Shown: one piece after another, positions 1 to 6,695 of the stretch | How positions within the stretch are numbered: the stretch's first letter is position 1 | How the letters are laid out: each line of letters opens with the position of its first letter | Source: GCA-020356105 sp041602815 | GTDB lineage: Bacteria; Pseudomonadota; Alphaproteobacteria; UBA8366; JADFVY01 | Reading direction: 5' to 3' | DNA length: 16,022 bases | Assembly: GCA_041602815.1 (NCBI GenBank) | Contig: JBFIFO010000091.1 | Span: forward strand, 1 to 16,022 | Translations under genes and position numbers: made by a program | Notes under the pieces: generated by a model | The model's input: the letters and a program-made list of their open reading frames with translations, nothing else | Databases searched by the model: none | Told to the model about the DNA's origin: nothing

Positions 1-125
1 ACCCGTTCGACATGGGCGAGGCCGACCCGGTCGGCCTGATCGCCCGGGTGGACGGCATCAGCGAAGCCGACCGCGCCGCCGTCGCCGGCCTCAATGCCGC
101 ACGGTTGCTGAAGATCGAGGTGTGA
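1..125 (+). CDS. Amidohydrolase family protein, C-terminal fragment
   Basis: Only the last 40 codons are present, read in the frame that starts at base 3 and ends at the TGA at 123-125. The visible peptide begins PFDMGEADP and ends in NAARLLKIEV. This matches the usual C-terminus of ACMSD-like (amidohydrolase 2) metal-dependent hydrolases or decarboxylases, where a 'DYPF..GE' segment carrying the metal-ligand Asp is followed by a short helix and a terminal 'GNAARLLGL'-type helix. The Asp itself would lie just upstream, outside the window. The gene points toward the complete amidohydrolase at 614-1579, so two members of one superfamily face each other across the repeat-bearing gap. The substrate cannot be inferred from so short a fragment. 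Confidence 0.75.
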   Translation, partial: PFDMGEADPVGLIARVDGISEADRAAVAGLNAARLLKIEV

Positions 126-148
126 CCGCTTGCGCCCTGCCCGCTTGC

Positions 149-277
149 GCCTCATCCTGAGCCTGTCGAAGGATGTCCGGCCGGGATAAGGCGCAGCTGA
201 CGGAAGCATTGTTCTGCATCTGATTTGGACAGACGGCGTCCCCTCCAACACATCCTTCGACAGGCTCAGGATGAGGC
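149..277. repeat. REPIN-like inverted repeat with 28-bp perfect arms
   Basis: Bases 149-176 are the exact reverse complement of 250-277 (28 of 28), separated by a 73-base spacer. The core word is TCCTGAGCCTGTCGAAGGA. I recognise this as a palindromic intergenic repeat common in many proteobacterial genomes. Pairing continues imperfectly outside the arms, with CCTGCCCGCTTGC facing GCAAGCGTGGGCGGG. Two inverted copies of one short repeat make the REP-doublet (REPIN) architecture. It sits just after the stop of the upstream amidohydrolase, so it could also stop or stabilise transcripts from that side. No transposase is visible in the window. Confidence 0.8.
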
Positions 278-461
278 AAGCGTGGGCGGGATGGGGGTCG
301 ATGACGACGGTAGACACGAGGAAGTCCGCCATGCCCGGCGACGGCGTCTTCGACCGCGCTCAGGGCGACCATGACAGCGAGGTGTCGTGGAGCGGCCAGG
401 CAGCGCGGAATGCGCGAGAGCGTTATCGGTTATGGTGGAACCGGTTCCGGACCGCAGCGCG
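278..461. other. Non-coding spacer between two repeats
   Basis: No open frame here shows RBS, codon bias or family similarity. The only ordered element seen is the 12-bp palindrome GGAACCGGTTCC at 437-448, which has no adjacent promoter or start codon and is probably incidental. Both flanking genes end toward this gap. Confidence 0.5.
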
Positions 462-565
462 ACCTCATACTTCGAGACGCCCCTCCGGGGCTCCTCAGCA
501 TGAGGCTCCAACGTCTGTGCCTCATGCTGAGGAGGCTGCGCAGCAGCCGTCTCGAAGTATGAGGT
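462..565. repeat. Composite palindrome folding as a cloverleaf
   Basis: Outer arms 462-479 and 548-565 are perfect 18-bp complements. They enclose three smaller hairpins: a CCCC/GGGG hairpin at 480-490 with a 3-base loop, a perfect 16-bp stem (491-506 with 519-534) with a 12-base loop, and the self-complementary GCTGCGCAGC at 535-544. The central words CTCAGCATGAGG and CTTCGAGACG resemble a second dispersed palindromic repeat family of alphaproteobacteria. The whole element lies 48 bases beyond the stop of the leftward amidohydrolase gene and could act as a bidirectional terminator or mRNA-stabilising element. It is not a tRNA: there is no acceptor CCA, anticodon loop or T-loop consensus. Confidence 0.8.
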
Positions 566-613
566 TGCGCCGATATTGCCAAACCGAAGGTAACGGATTT
601 CGGGCCACCAACC

Positions 614-1579
614 CTACAGCTTCAGCAACCGCGTCACGTTGCCGTTGAGGATCTTCTGCCTGTCCTCGGTGCACAAGGGGATCGTGTCGGTCCAGTCGAC
701 GCCCGGCTTGTTGGCGACGAACGGGTAGTCGACCGAGAACATGATCCGGTCGACGCCCATTTCCATCACGCTGCACAGGAGGGCGGGGTTGGAGAAGTTG
801 CCGCTGGTGGTGATGTGGAAATGCTCGCGGAAGGTCTCGCGGAACGAGCGGCCGCCGGTGTTTTCCTTGCGCGACAGCGCGTGGTCGATGCGCCACAGCG
901 AGAACGGCAGCGATTCGCCGAGATGGCCGAGGATGATCTTGAGGTCCGGATAGGCGTCGAACACGCCCGACAACACCATGCGGATGCCCTGGGTCGCGGC
1001 CTCCACCGTAAAGCCCCAGCCGGCGGTGGCGAGCGTCGGATAGTCGTCCAGGTAATCCTTGTAATAGGCCGCCAGCACGTCCGGGTGGGGATATGCGGGG
1101 TGGAGGTAGATCGGAACGTCCAGCGTCTGCGCCCGCTCGAAGATCGGCCAGTAGCGCTTGTGGTCGATGAACTCGCCGTTGGTCAGCCCGTGGATCATGG
1201 CGCCCTTGAAGCCGAGCTTGGTGACCGCGCGCTCCAGTTCGTCCGCCGCGGCGCCGGGGTCGGGCGTCGGCAGCGCGGCGAAGCCGGCGAAGCGGTCGGG
1301 CCGAGACTTGATCGTTTCATGCAGCCGGTCGTTCGCGCGCGCGGCCAGCGGCACCGCGGTCTGCGGGTCCATGCGCTGGGTCGCCGGCGCGCCGTGCGAG
1401 AGCACCTGCACGTCGATGCCGGCCTCGTCCATCTCGCGGATGCGCAGCGCGCCGACATCGTGCAGGCGCTCCAGCAGGTCCGGCGACCGCCCCTCGCTGC
1501 CCTTGAAATGGGAGGCGACCTCGTCGTCCCAGTAATGCTCCTCCAGCGCGATCACGCGCATGCCGTCCCTGGTCGCCAT
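614..1579 (-). CDS. Amidohydrolase, gamma-resorcylate decarboxylase-like metal site
   Basis: This 321-residue protein is a metal-dependent TIM-barrel enzyme of the amidohydrolase 2 (ACMSD-like) family. The N-terminal strand reads IALEEHYW, giving Glu13-x-His15 in place of the usual His-x-His. The other expected ligands or catalytic residues are His160 (YLHPAYPHPD), His219 (ILGHLGE) and Asp284 (FSVDYPF). Glu-x-His plus His and Asp is the ligand set of gamma-resorcylate and 2,3-dihydroxybenzoate decarboxylases, so a non-oxidative decarboxylase is the favoured reading, with a hydrolase as the alternative. The start at 1579 is preceded by AGGAAGACGGCG; Met7 (1561), preceded by AGGGACGGC, is an equally reasonable start. 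It is the last gene of the leftward block, 147 bases beyond its neighbour, so a separate promoter is possible. The carboxylate substrate is unknown. Confidence 0.85.
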   Translation of the reverse strand: MATRDGMRVIALEEHYWDDEVASHFKGSEGRSPDLLERLHDVGALRIREMDEAGIDVQVLSHGAPATQRMDPQTAVPLAARANDRLHETIKSRPDRFAGFAALPTPDPGAAADELERAVTKLGFKGAMIHGLTNGEFIDHKRYWPIFERAQTLDVPIYLHPAYPHPDVLAAYYKDYLDDYPTLATAGWGFTVEAATQGIRMVLSGVFDAYPDLKIILGHLGESLPFSLWRIDHALSRKENTGGRSFRETFREHFHITTSGNFSNPALLCSVMEMGVDRIMFSVDYPFVANKPGVDWTDTIPLCTEDRQKILNGNVTRLLKL

Positions 1580-1726
1580 CGCCGTCTTCCTGTTCCTTAC
1601 CGTTGTCCGGAAAGCATATCCAAGCGACCGGCCTTCCGCTATTCCCCCTGAAACCCGCAGAAAACCCTAACGCATGGGCTCGTTCCAGCTGTCGGAGGGC
1701 GGTGCGGGCCCCGCCGCGGCGTCCCC

Positions 1727-2029
1727 TCAGGCTTTGGACGCGGCGGGCTGGTGCTCCTCGGCCGAGTAGGGGCCGGGGACAAAGTCGCATTCGACGACCA
1801 CCGAATCGGTGGTGCCGGCGACCGGCGCCGCGCCGCACTGGGCCGAGGCGGGTTCCGGGTGGCGCAGCGCCCAGCGCACCCGCCGCACGACGAAGCCGGC
1901 GGTCCCGGCCTGCCCGGGCCGGGCGATCGTCACCTGGTCGCCGACCTGCGGCACGCCGGGCATCTCGAACGCCATGGCGCGCTCCCGCTGCTCGCCTTCG
2001 CCGGGCATGAACACCAAATCGATCCTCAT
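1727..2029 (-). CDS. Hypothetical 100-residue protein within the oxidoreductase operon
   Basis: The start is the ATG at 2029, which has a strong Shine-Dalgarno (AAGGAGGACAGCGC then ATG). The open frame continues 24 codons upstream, but that extension would overlap the end of the flavoprotein gene and lacks an RBS. The protein begins MRIDLVFMPGEGEQRERAM. Its middle alternates short hydrophobic stretches with glycines (VGDQVTIARPGQAG, FVVRRVRWAL), suggesting a small beta-rich domain. There is no signal peptide or membrane span, and it has only two cysteines, in no metal-binding pattern. I do not recognise the family. It lies 40 bases after the flavoprotein stop on the same strand, so it is probably co-transcribed and may serve the oxidoreductase or the downstream amidohydrolase. 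Confidence 0.7.
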   Translation of the reverse strand: MRIDLVFMPGEGEQRERAMAFEMPGVPQVGDQVTIARPGQAGTAGFVVRRVRWALRHPEPASAQCGAAPVAGTTDSVVVECDFVPGPYSAEEHQPAASKA

Positions 2030-2069
2030 GGCGCTGTCCTCCTTGCCGGCGCGGCCGCCCGTCCGGGCC

Positions 2070-3698
2070 TCAGAACGTCTCGGCGGCCATCTCGATGGCA
2101 CCGCAGGGGCATTCGGTGGCGCACAGGCCGCAACCCTTGCAGAAATCGTAGTTGAACTCGAAGCGCTTTCCGGGGCCGAGCTTGATCACCGCGTTGTCCG
2201 GGCAGACGCCGTAGCAGTTGTCGCATTCGAAGCAGTTGCCGCACGACAGGCAGCGTCGCGCCTCGAACAGGGCGTTGCTCTCGTCGAGCCCGCCGTGGAT
2301 CTCCTCGAAGGTGGTCTGCCGGCGGATCAGGTCGAGCATCGGCTGCACCGTCTTGTCGGCGTCGGTGTAGTACCAGGTGTTGAGGCGCTCGTAGCCGGCG
2401 ACCGTCGGCCGATTCTTGCGTTCGAACTTCTCGCCGCGCAGCCAGGCGTCGATGTTGCGCGCCGCCTTCTTGCCGTGGCCGACCGCAACGGTGACCGTGC
2501 GCTCCGCCGGCACCATGTCGCCGCCGGCGAACAGGCCCTCGTAGCCGGTCATCATTCGCGCATCGACGTCGATGACGCCGTCGTCTGTGATCTTCACGCC
2601 GGGGATTGTTTTGAGGAAACTGGTGTCGACCTCCTGGCCGAGGGCAAGGACGAGGCTGTCCGCCTCCAGCGTCTCGTACTCGCCGGTCGGGCGCGGCCAG
2701 CCGTTCTCGTCCAGCTCCATCTTCTCGACGGTAAAGGTGGTGCCGTCGATCTGCTTGATGGTCGTCAGCCAGTGCAGGATCACGCCCTCGTCGAGCGCCT
2801 CTTCGAGCTCGACGTCGTGCGCCGGCATCTGCTCGCGGGTGCGGCGGTAGACCACCAGCGCCTCGCTGGCGCCGAGCCGTTTCGCGGTGCGGGCGACGTC
2901 GAGCGCGGTATCGCCGCCGCCATAGACGACCACGCGCCGGCCGAGCTTCGGCGGCTCCTTGTCGGTCTCCATGCCGCGCAGAAGGCTCACCGCATCGAAG
3001 ATCTTGCTGGCCTCGCGCGCCGGGATTTCGGTCTTTTTCGCAAGGTGCGCGCCGATGGCAACGAACGCCGCATCGAAGCCGCCGTCCTTCATGACGCCGG
3101 GGATGTCGGTGACCGGCGAATCGAGCTCGAGCGCCACGCCCATGTCAAGGATTCGGCCGATCTCGCCGTCCAGGACGTCGCGCGGCAGGCGGTATTTCGG
3201 AATACCGAAGCGCATCATGCCGCCCGCCATCGGCCCGGCGTCGTGGATCGTCACCGCGTGCCCCAGCCGGCGCAGGTGGTAGGCGGCGGACAGCCCGCTC
3301 GGCCCGGCACCGACGACCAGCACCTTCTTGCCGGTCTTCTTGCCGGGCTTGACCGCCCAGCCCTCTTTCAGGGCCTGGTCGCCGAGGAAGCGCTCGACCG
3401 AGTGGATGTTGACCGCCTCGTCGAGCTGGCCCCGGTTGCAGGCATGCTCGCAGGGATGATAGCAGACGCGCCCCTCGACGGCGGGGAAGGGGTTGTCCTC
3501 CATCAACTTGCGCCAGGCGGCCTCGTAGTCGCCTTCCTCGGCGTGGTAGAGCCAGCCCTGGATGTTTTCGCCGGCAGGACACGCATGGTTGCAAGGCGGC
3601 AGCAGGTCGACATAGACCGGCCGCTCGTTGCGCCAGGAGCCGGTGCGGTTGGCGAGGCTGGTGCCGATATCGAGGGTGATGGCGAAGGGTTTCTGCAT
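2070..3698 (-). CDS. GltD-like FAD/NAD(P) oxidoreductase fused to 2x[4Fe-4S] ferredoxin
   Basis: This 542-residue protein is the likely electron-exit subunit of the adjacent 2-oxoacid oxidoreductase. Residues 30-110 form the cysteine-bearing domain of glutamate synthase small subunits (C36, C40, C79, C83, C87). Residues 125-153 hold the FAD-binding motif VVGAGPSGLSAAY. Residues 254-292 hold the second Rossmann motif (YGGGDTALDVA then YRRTREQMP), and AGGD at 391-394 closes the FAD site. The C-terminus (about 483-535) is a bacterial ferredoxin with two complete Cx2Cx2Cx3CP sets, C489/C492/C495/C499 and C520/C523/C526/C530. In multi-subunit 2-oxoacid oxidoreductases the ferredoxin is usually a separate delta subunit; here it is joined to the NAD(P)-reactive flavoprotein. 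The gene starts 10 bases after the beta-subunit stop, and its RBS (GAGG) overlaps that stop codon. NAD+ versus NADP+ specificity is unresolved. Confidence 0.9.
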   Translation of the reverse strand: MQKPFAITLDIGTSLANRTGSWRNERPVYVDLLPPCNHACPAGENIQGWLYHAEEGDYEAAWRKLMEDNPFPAVEGRVCYHPCEHACNRGQLDEAVNIHSVERFLGDQALKEGWAVKPGKKTGKKVLVVGAGPSGLSAAYHLRRLGHAVTIHDAGPMAGGMMRFGIPKYRLPRDVLDGEIGRILDMGVALELDSPVTDIPGVMKDGGFDAAFVAIGAHLAKKTEIPAREASKIFDAVSLLRGMETDKEPPKLGRRVVVYGGGDTALDVARTAKRLGASEALVVYRRTREQMPAHDVELEEALDEGVILHWLTTIKQIDGTTFTVEKMELDENGWPRPTGEYETLEADSLVLALGQEVDTSFLKTIPGVKITDDGVIDVDARMMTGYEGLFAGGDMVPAERTVTVAVGHGKKAARNIDAWLRGEKFERKNRPTVAGYERLNTWYYTDADKTVQPMLDLIRRQTTFEEIHGGLDESNALFEARRCLSCGNCFECDNCYGVCPDNAVIKLGPGKRFEFNYDFCKGCGLCATECPCGAIEMAAETF

Positions 3699-3708
3699 GG
3701 GTCGCGCC

Positions 3709-4695
3709 TCAGCCGAGCAGGCCGTATTTCTGGATGTTGCGGTCGGCGATCGCCTGGATCGCGGCGAGCGCCTCGACGTCGGGTTTCGGCTTGAACAGGT
3801 GGGCGAAGCGCCGCTGTGGCCTGAGGTACTCCTCGACCGGCACGCGGCGGCGGATCTTCGTGACGTCGGTGATCACGCCGTGCTCGGCCTCGAACAGCGG
3901 GAACAGCCCGGTTTCCGAAGCGAGTCGGGCGAGCCGGACGGTTTCGCTGGGCTGCGAGCCCCAGCCGAGCGGGCACGGCACGTTGACATGGATGTAGCGC
4001 GCGCCGTGCATACCCATCGCCTTGGTCACCTTGTTCTCGAGGTCGTGCAGATCGGCGACGCTGGCCGTCGCGACATAGGGGATGTCGTGCGCCATGGCGA
4101 TCTGCGGCGCGTTCTTGCCCTGGCCGAACGCGTTGCCCCTGGAGCCGCCGCTCGTCGGCGTCGTCGCGGTACGCGCCCGCGCCGGGGTGGAGCCGGAGCG
4201 CTGGACGCCGGTGTTCATGTACGCCTCGTTGTCGTAGCAGACATAGAGCACGTCGTCGTTGCGCTCGAACATGCCGGACAGGCAGCCGAAGCCGATGTCG
4301 ACGGTGCCGCCGTCGCCGCCCTGGGCCAGCACGCGGACGTCGTCGCGGCCCTTGGCGCGCAGGGCGGCCGCGACTCCGGTCGCCACCGCCGGTGCGTTGC
4401 CGAACAGAGAGTGCATCCAGGCCACCTGCCAGGAGGATTCGGGATACGGCGTCGAGAACACCTCGAGGCAGCCGGTGGCGTTGACCGCGACCAGCTTCTT
4501 GTCGGCCTCGCGCATTGCCGTGTCGACCACGTAGCGGGCGCCCAGTGCCTCCCCGCAGCCCTGGCAGGCGCGATGGCCCGAGGTCAGCGAATTGCTGCGG
4601 TCGACGGTCGACTGGACGCTGCGGTTCCCGGCGTCGAGCAGGCGGTTGCCGACGGTCAGCGTGCCGGTCTGGTAGAACTTGATCTTCTGTGCCAT
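3709..4695 (-). CDS. 2-oxoacid:acceptor oxidoreductase, beta subunit (TPP-binding)
   Basis: This 328-residue protein binds thiamine diphosphate. The motif runs from GGDGG (126-130) to YDNEAYMNTG (154-163), supplying the Mg2+ ligands. Four cysteines, C44 and C47 (RACQGCG), C76 (ATGCLEVF) and C241 (VPCPLGW), match the proximal [4Fe-4S] site of pyruvate:ferredoxin oxidoreductase beta subunits. The stretch from TGCLEVF to AWMHSLFGNA is also characteristic of PorB. I chose the ATG at 4695 (MAQKIKF) because the longer frame from 4758 would overlap the alpha-subunit gene by 53 bases. It starts 10 bases after the alpha-subunit stop. With the alpha and gamma subunits it would oxidatively decarboxylate a 2-oxoacid to an acyl-CoA. 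The substrate could be pyruvate, an aryl-glyoxylate or another oxoacid. Confidence 0.9.
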   Translation of the reverse strand: MAQKIKFYQTGTLTVGNRLLDAGNRSVQSTVDRSNSLTSGHRACQGCGEALGARYVVDTAMREADKKLVAVNATGCLEVFSTPYPESSWQVAWMHSLFGNAPAVATGVAAALRAKGRDDVRVLAQGGDGGTVDIGFGCLSGMFERNDDVLYVCYDNEAYMNTGVQRSGSTPARARTATTPTSGGSRGNAFGQGKNAPQIAMAHDIPYVATASVADLHDLENKVTKAMGMHGARYIHVNVPCPLGWGSQPSETVRLARLASETGLFPLFEAEHGVITDVTKIRRRVPVEEYLRPQRRFAHLFKPKPDVEALAAIQAIADRNIQKYGLLG

Positions 4696-4705
4696 CGCGC
4701 GCCCC

Positions 4706-5959
4706 CTAGACCGGTTTGCCGCCGACCAGGCCCAGGTCGCGCAAAACGTTCTCGGCAATGGGACCCATACGACGTTTCTCCTTCGCGCGCGCCAATTCGC
4801 GATCGATGAGTTCCCAGTTGAGGTCGAGGAAATGCGGGTCGTCCAGCTCGTCCCGCGTCGCCTCGCCGAACGCGCGAAGCAGCGAGGCCTTGGGGATCGG
4901 CCGGCCGCCGAGCCCGGCGATGATCGTGTAGACCGGCGTCGTCAGGCCGCGCAGGGCCATGCGCACGCTGCCCACCGCAATGCCGCCGAGGCCGTCGGCG
5001 AACGCCTTCTCGACGACGATGACGCGCTTCGCGTTCTCGAGCGCCTGGCGCAGCTCGAGCAGGGGAAACGGGCGGAACGAGATGACCTTCACGGCGCCGA
5101 TCGAAATGCCCTCTTCGCGCATCTCGTCGACCGCGTCGCGGATCGTGCCGACGATTGAGCCGAGGGCGACGATCACGGTCTCGGCGTCCTCGCTGCGGTA
5201 CGACTGGATCAGCCCGCCGCTGTCGCGGCCGAAGATCTCGCTGAACTCCGCGGCCAGTTTCGGGATCACTTCGACCGCCTGCAGATGCTTGTGATGCGAG
5301 AGGTAGCGGACCTCGGCGAAGGCCTCCGGGCCGACCATCGCGCCGATGGTGACCGGGTCCGCGGGGTCGAGGATCTGCACCGGCTCGAACGGCGGCAGGT
5401 AGGCCCGGACCTGGTTGTGGTCGGGCATGTCGACCCGCTCGTAGGCGTGGGTGAGGATGAAGCCGTCCTCGCAGACCATGACCGGTACGCTGAGCTGTTC
5501 GGCCAGGCGGAAGGCCTGGATGTGCAGGTCGATGGCGTCCTGGTTGGTCTCTGCGTAGAGCTGAATCCAGCCTGAATCGCGCAGCGCCATGCTGTCGGAG
5601 TGGTCGTTCCATATGTTGATCGGCGCGCCGATCGCGCGGTTGCCGATGGTCATGACGATCGGCAGGCCAAGCCCCGCGGCGTTGTACACCGCCTCGGTCA
5701 TGAACAGCAGGCCCTGGCTGCTGGTCGCCGTGTAGGCGCGGGCGCCGGCGGCCGAAGCGCCGATCGCGACGCTCAGCGCCGCGAATTCCGACTCGACGTT
5801 GATATACTGGCAATTGCCGATCGCGCCCTCCTGCACGAGCTCGCTCAGGCGTTCCACGATGTGGGTCTGCGGCGTGATCGGATAGGCGCAGATCACATCG
5901 GGGCGGCACAGGGCGATGGCCTCTGCGACCGCATGGGAGCCTTCCATCTGTTTGAGCAT
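4706..5959 (-). CDS. 2-oxoacid:acceptor oxidoreductase, alpha subunit
   Basis: This 417-residue protein carries the pyrimidine-binding half of the TPP site and the CoA-facing domain. Diagnostic sequences are CAYPITPQT (24-32), NVESEFAALS (54-63) with the glutamate expected to activate TPP, and TATSSQGLLFMTEAVY (77-92). Its length is normal for the stand-alone alpha subunit of four-subunit enzymes (about 380-420). A C-terminal transketolase-like domain includes VIVVEKAFADGLGG. The start has an upstream AGGAG 8 bases from the ATG, and the gene lies 24 bases after the gamma-subunit stop. Both the gamma-alpha-beta order and the tight spacing match known 2-oxoacid oxidoreductase operons. It resembles pyruvate and phenylglyoxylate oxidoreductases more than the fused gamma-alpha KorA type. 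Confidence 0.9.
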   Translation of the reverse strand: MLKQMEGSHAVAEAIALCRPDVICAYPITPQTHIVERLSELVQEGAIGNCQYINVESEFAALSVAIGASAAGARAYTATSSQGLLFMTEAVYNAAGLGLPIVMTIGNRAIGAPINIWNDHSDSMALRDSGWIQLYAETNQDAIDLHIQAFRLAEQLSVPVMVCEDGFILTHAYERVDMPDHNQVRAYLPPFEPVQILDPADPVTIGAMVGPEAFAEVRYLSHHKHLQAVEVIPKLAAEFSEIFGRDSGGLIQSYRSEDAETVIVALGSIVGTIRDAVDEMREEGISIGAVKVISFRPFPLLELRQALENAKRVIVVEKAFADGLGGIAVGSVRMALRGLTTPVYTIIAGLGGRPIPKASLLRAFGEATRDELDDPHFLDLNWELIDRELARAKEKRRMGPIAENVLRDLGLVGGKPV

Positions 5960-5983
5960 TGCCTGTCTCCTGGCGCCGGGCGT

Positions 5984-6544
5984 CTAGTTGGTGCGGATGG
6001 TGTTGTAGGCCTTGCCGGCGGCGGCGGCGTTCTTGTCGCCGAGCTCGCCCGGGAACTTCTGCCGGATCGCCTCCTGCACGGAGTCCAGCTTCACCCGCCG
6101 GGTGATCGCCGCGAACGCGCCGAGCATGGCCGCGTTGGGCAACGGCTTGCCGATGAATTCCAGCGCCCATTCGCTGGCGGCGACCGTGCAGATGTGGTGC
6201 GGCGGGAACTTGGTCACGTAATCGCCGAGCCCGAGGTCGCGATACCGGCGGGTCGTGTTGATGAGCAGGTAGCCGCGCGTATCGAGACCGCTGAACAGGT
6301 CGACCTGGTGCAGCAGGGTCGGGTCCTGGACGACCAGCGCGTCCGGCGTCATCACCGGCTCGCGCAGGCGGATTTCCTTGTCATCGAGCCGGCAGAACGC
6401 GATGACCGGTGCGCCCATCCGCTCCGAGCCGAAACTGGGGAACGCCTGCGCATGGTCACCTTCGAGGAAGGCGGCGACCGAGAGAATCTCGGCGGCCGTT
6501 ACAACGCCCTGGCCGCCGCGGCCGTGTATGCGAACCTGGAAAAT
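5984..6544 (-). CDS. 2-oxoacid:acceptor oxidoreductase, gamma subunit, probable ATT start
   Basis: The family signature FQVRIHGRGGQGVVTAAE lies at the very N-terminus, followed by AQAFPSFGSERMGAPV, which is typical of gamma subunits. In homologues the protein begins Met-[FY]-x-[IV]-R-I-H-G-R-G-G-Q-G. Here the codon at that Met position is ATT (6544-6542), preceded by the purine-rich GGGGGGAAGCC. There is no ATG, GTG or TTG nearby. The first in-frame conventional start is GTG at 6631; it would add 29 residues that read like spacer and include a palindrome, and it has no RBS. With the ATT start the product is 186 residues, the normal length. It is the first gene of the oxidoreductase set, 151 bases after the alcohol dehydrogenase stop. 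An unusual start or a single-base error are both possible. Confidence 0.85.
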   Translation of the reverse strand: MFQVRIHGRGGQGVVTAAEILSVAAFLEGDHAQAFPSFGSERMGAPVIAFCRLDDKEIRLREPVMTPDALVVQDPTLLHQVDLFSGLDTRGYLLINTTRRYRDLGLGDYVTKFPPHHICTVAASEWALEFIGKPLPNAAMLGAFAAITRRVKLDSVQEAIRQKFPGELGDKNAAAAGKAYNTIRTN

Positions 6545-6586
6545 GGCTTCCCCCCGTCTGTTATGCGCCGCCTGTCGGGTCGCGGA

Positions 6587-6608
6587 AATTCCGGCTCGAG
6601 CCGGGATT
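6587..6608. promoter_or_regulatory. Palindrome in the gap before the oxidoreductase genes
   Basis: CCGGCTCGAGCCGG at 6591-6604 is a perfect 14-bp palindrome. It extends to about 22 bases, with one mismatch that would be a G-U pair in RNA. It lies in the 151-base gap between the alcohol dehydrogenase stop and the gamma-subunit start, about 50 bases upstream of the proposed start. It could be an operator for an internal promoter or an mRNA hairpin separating the two halves of the operon. I see no convincing -35/-10 pair beside it. Confidence 0.35.
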
Positions 6609-6695
6609 GCGCAGCCTGCGCCCAATGCCACGAAAGTTTAGCGCTTCGCGGCGGCGAGCATCTTGACGCAGATCAAGATGGCGGAATTCCCACGG

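Noticed and set aside
462..565. A tRNA gene, because the region folds as a cloverleaf
   Set aside because: The stems are 18 and 16 bp long and there are no conserved tRNA bases, anticodon loop or T-loop, so it is a composite palindromic repeat.
149..565. A CRISPR array
   Set aside because: The repeats are inverted pairs from two different families, not regularly spaced direct repeats, and no cas gene is present.
1809..3794. A 661-codon open frame on the plus strand
   Set aside because: It lies antisense to the GltD-ferredoxin gene, which has unmistakable FAD, NAD(P) and [4Fe-4S] motifs. Long antisense frames are expected in GC-rich coding DNA, and its translation shows no domain.
4656..6170. 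A 504-codon minus-strand frame overlapping the alpha-subunit gene
   Set aside because: Its translation is dominated by Arg, Gly and Pro, as expected from a shifted reading of GC-rich coding sequence. The overlapped frame encodes a canonical alpha subunit.
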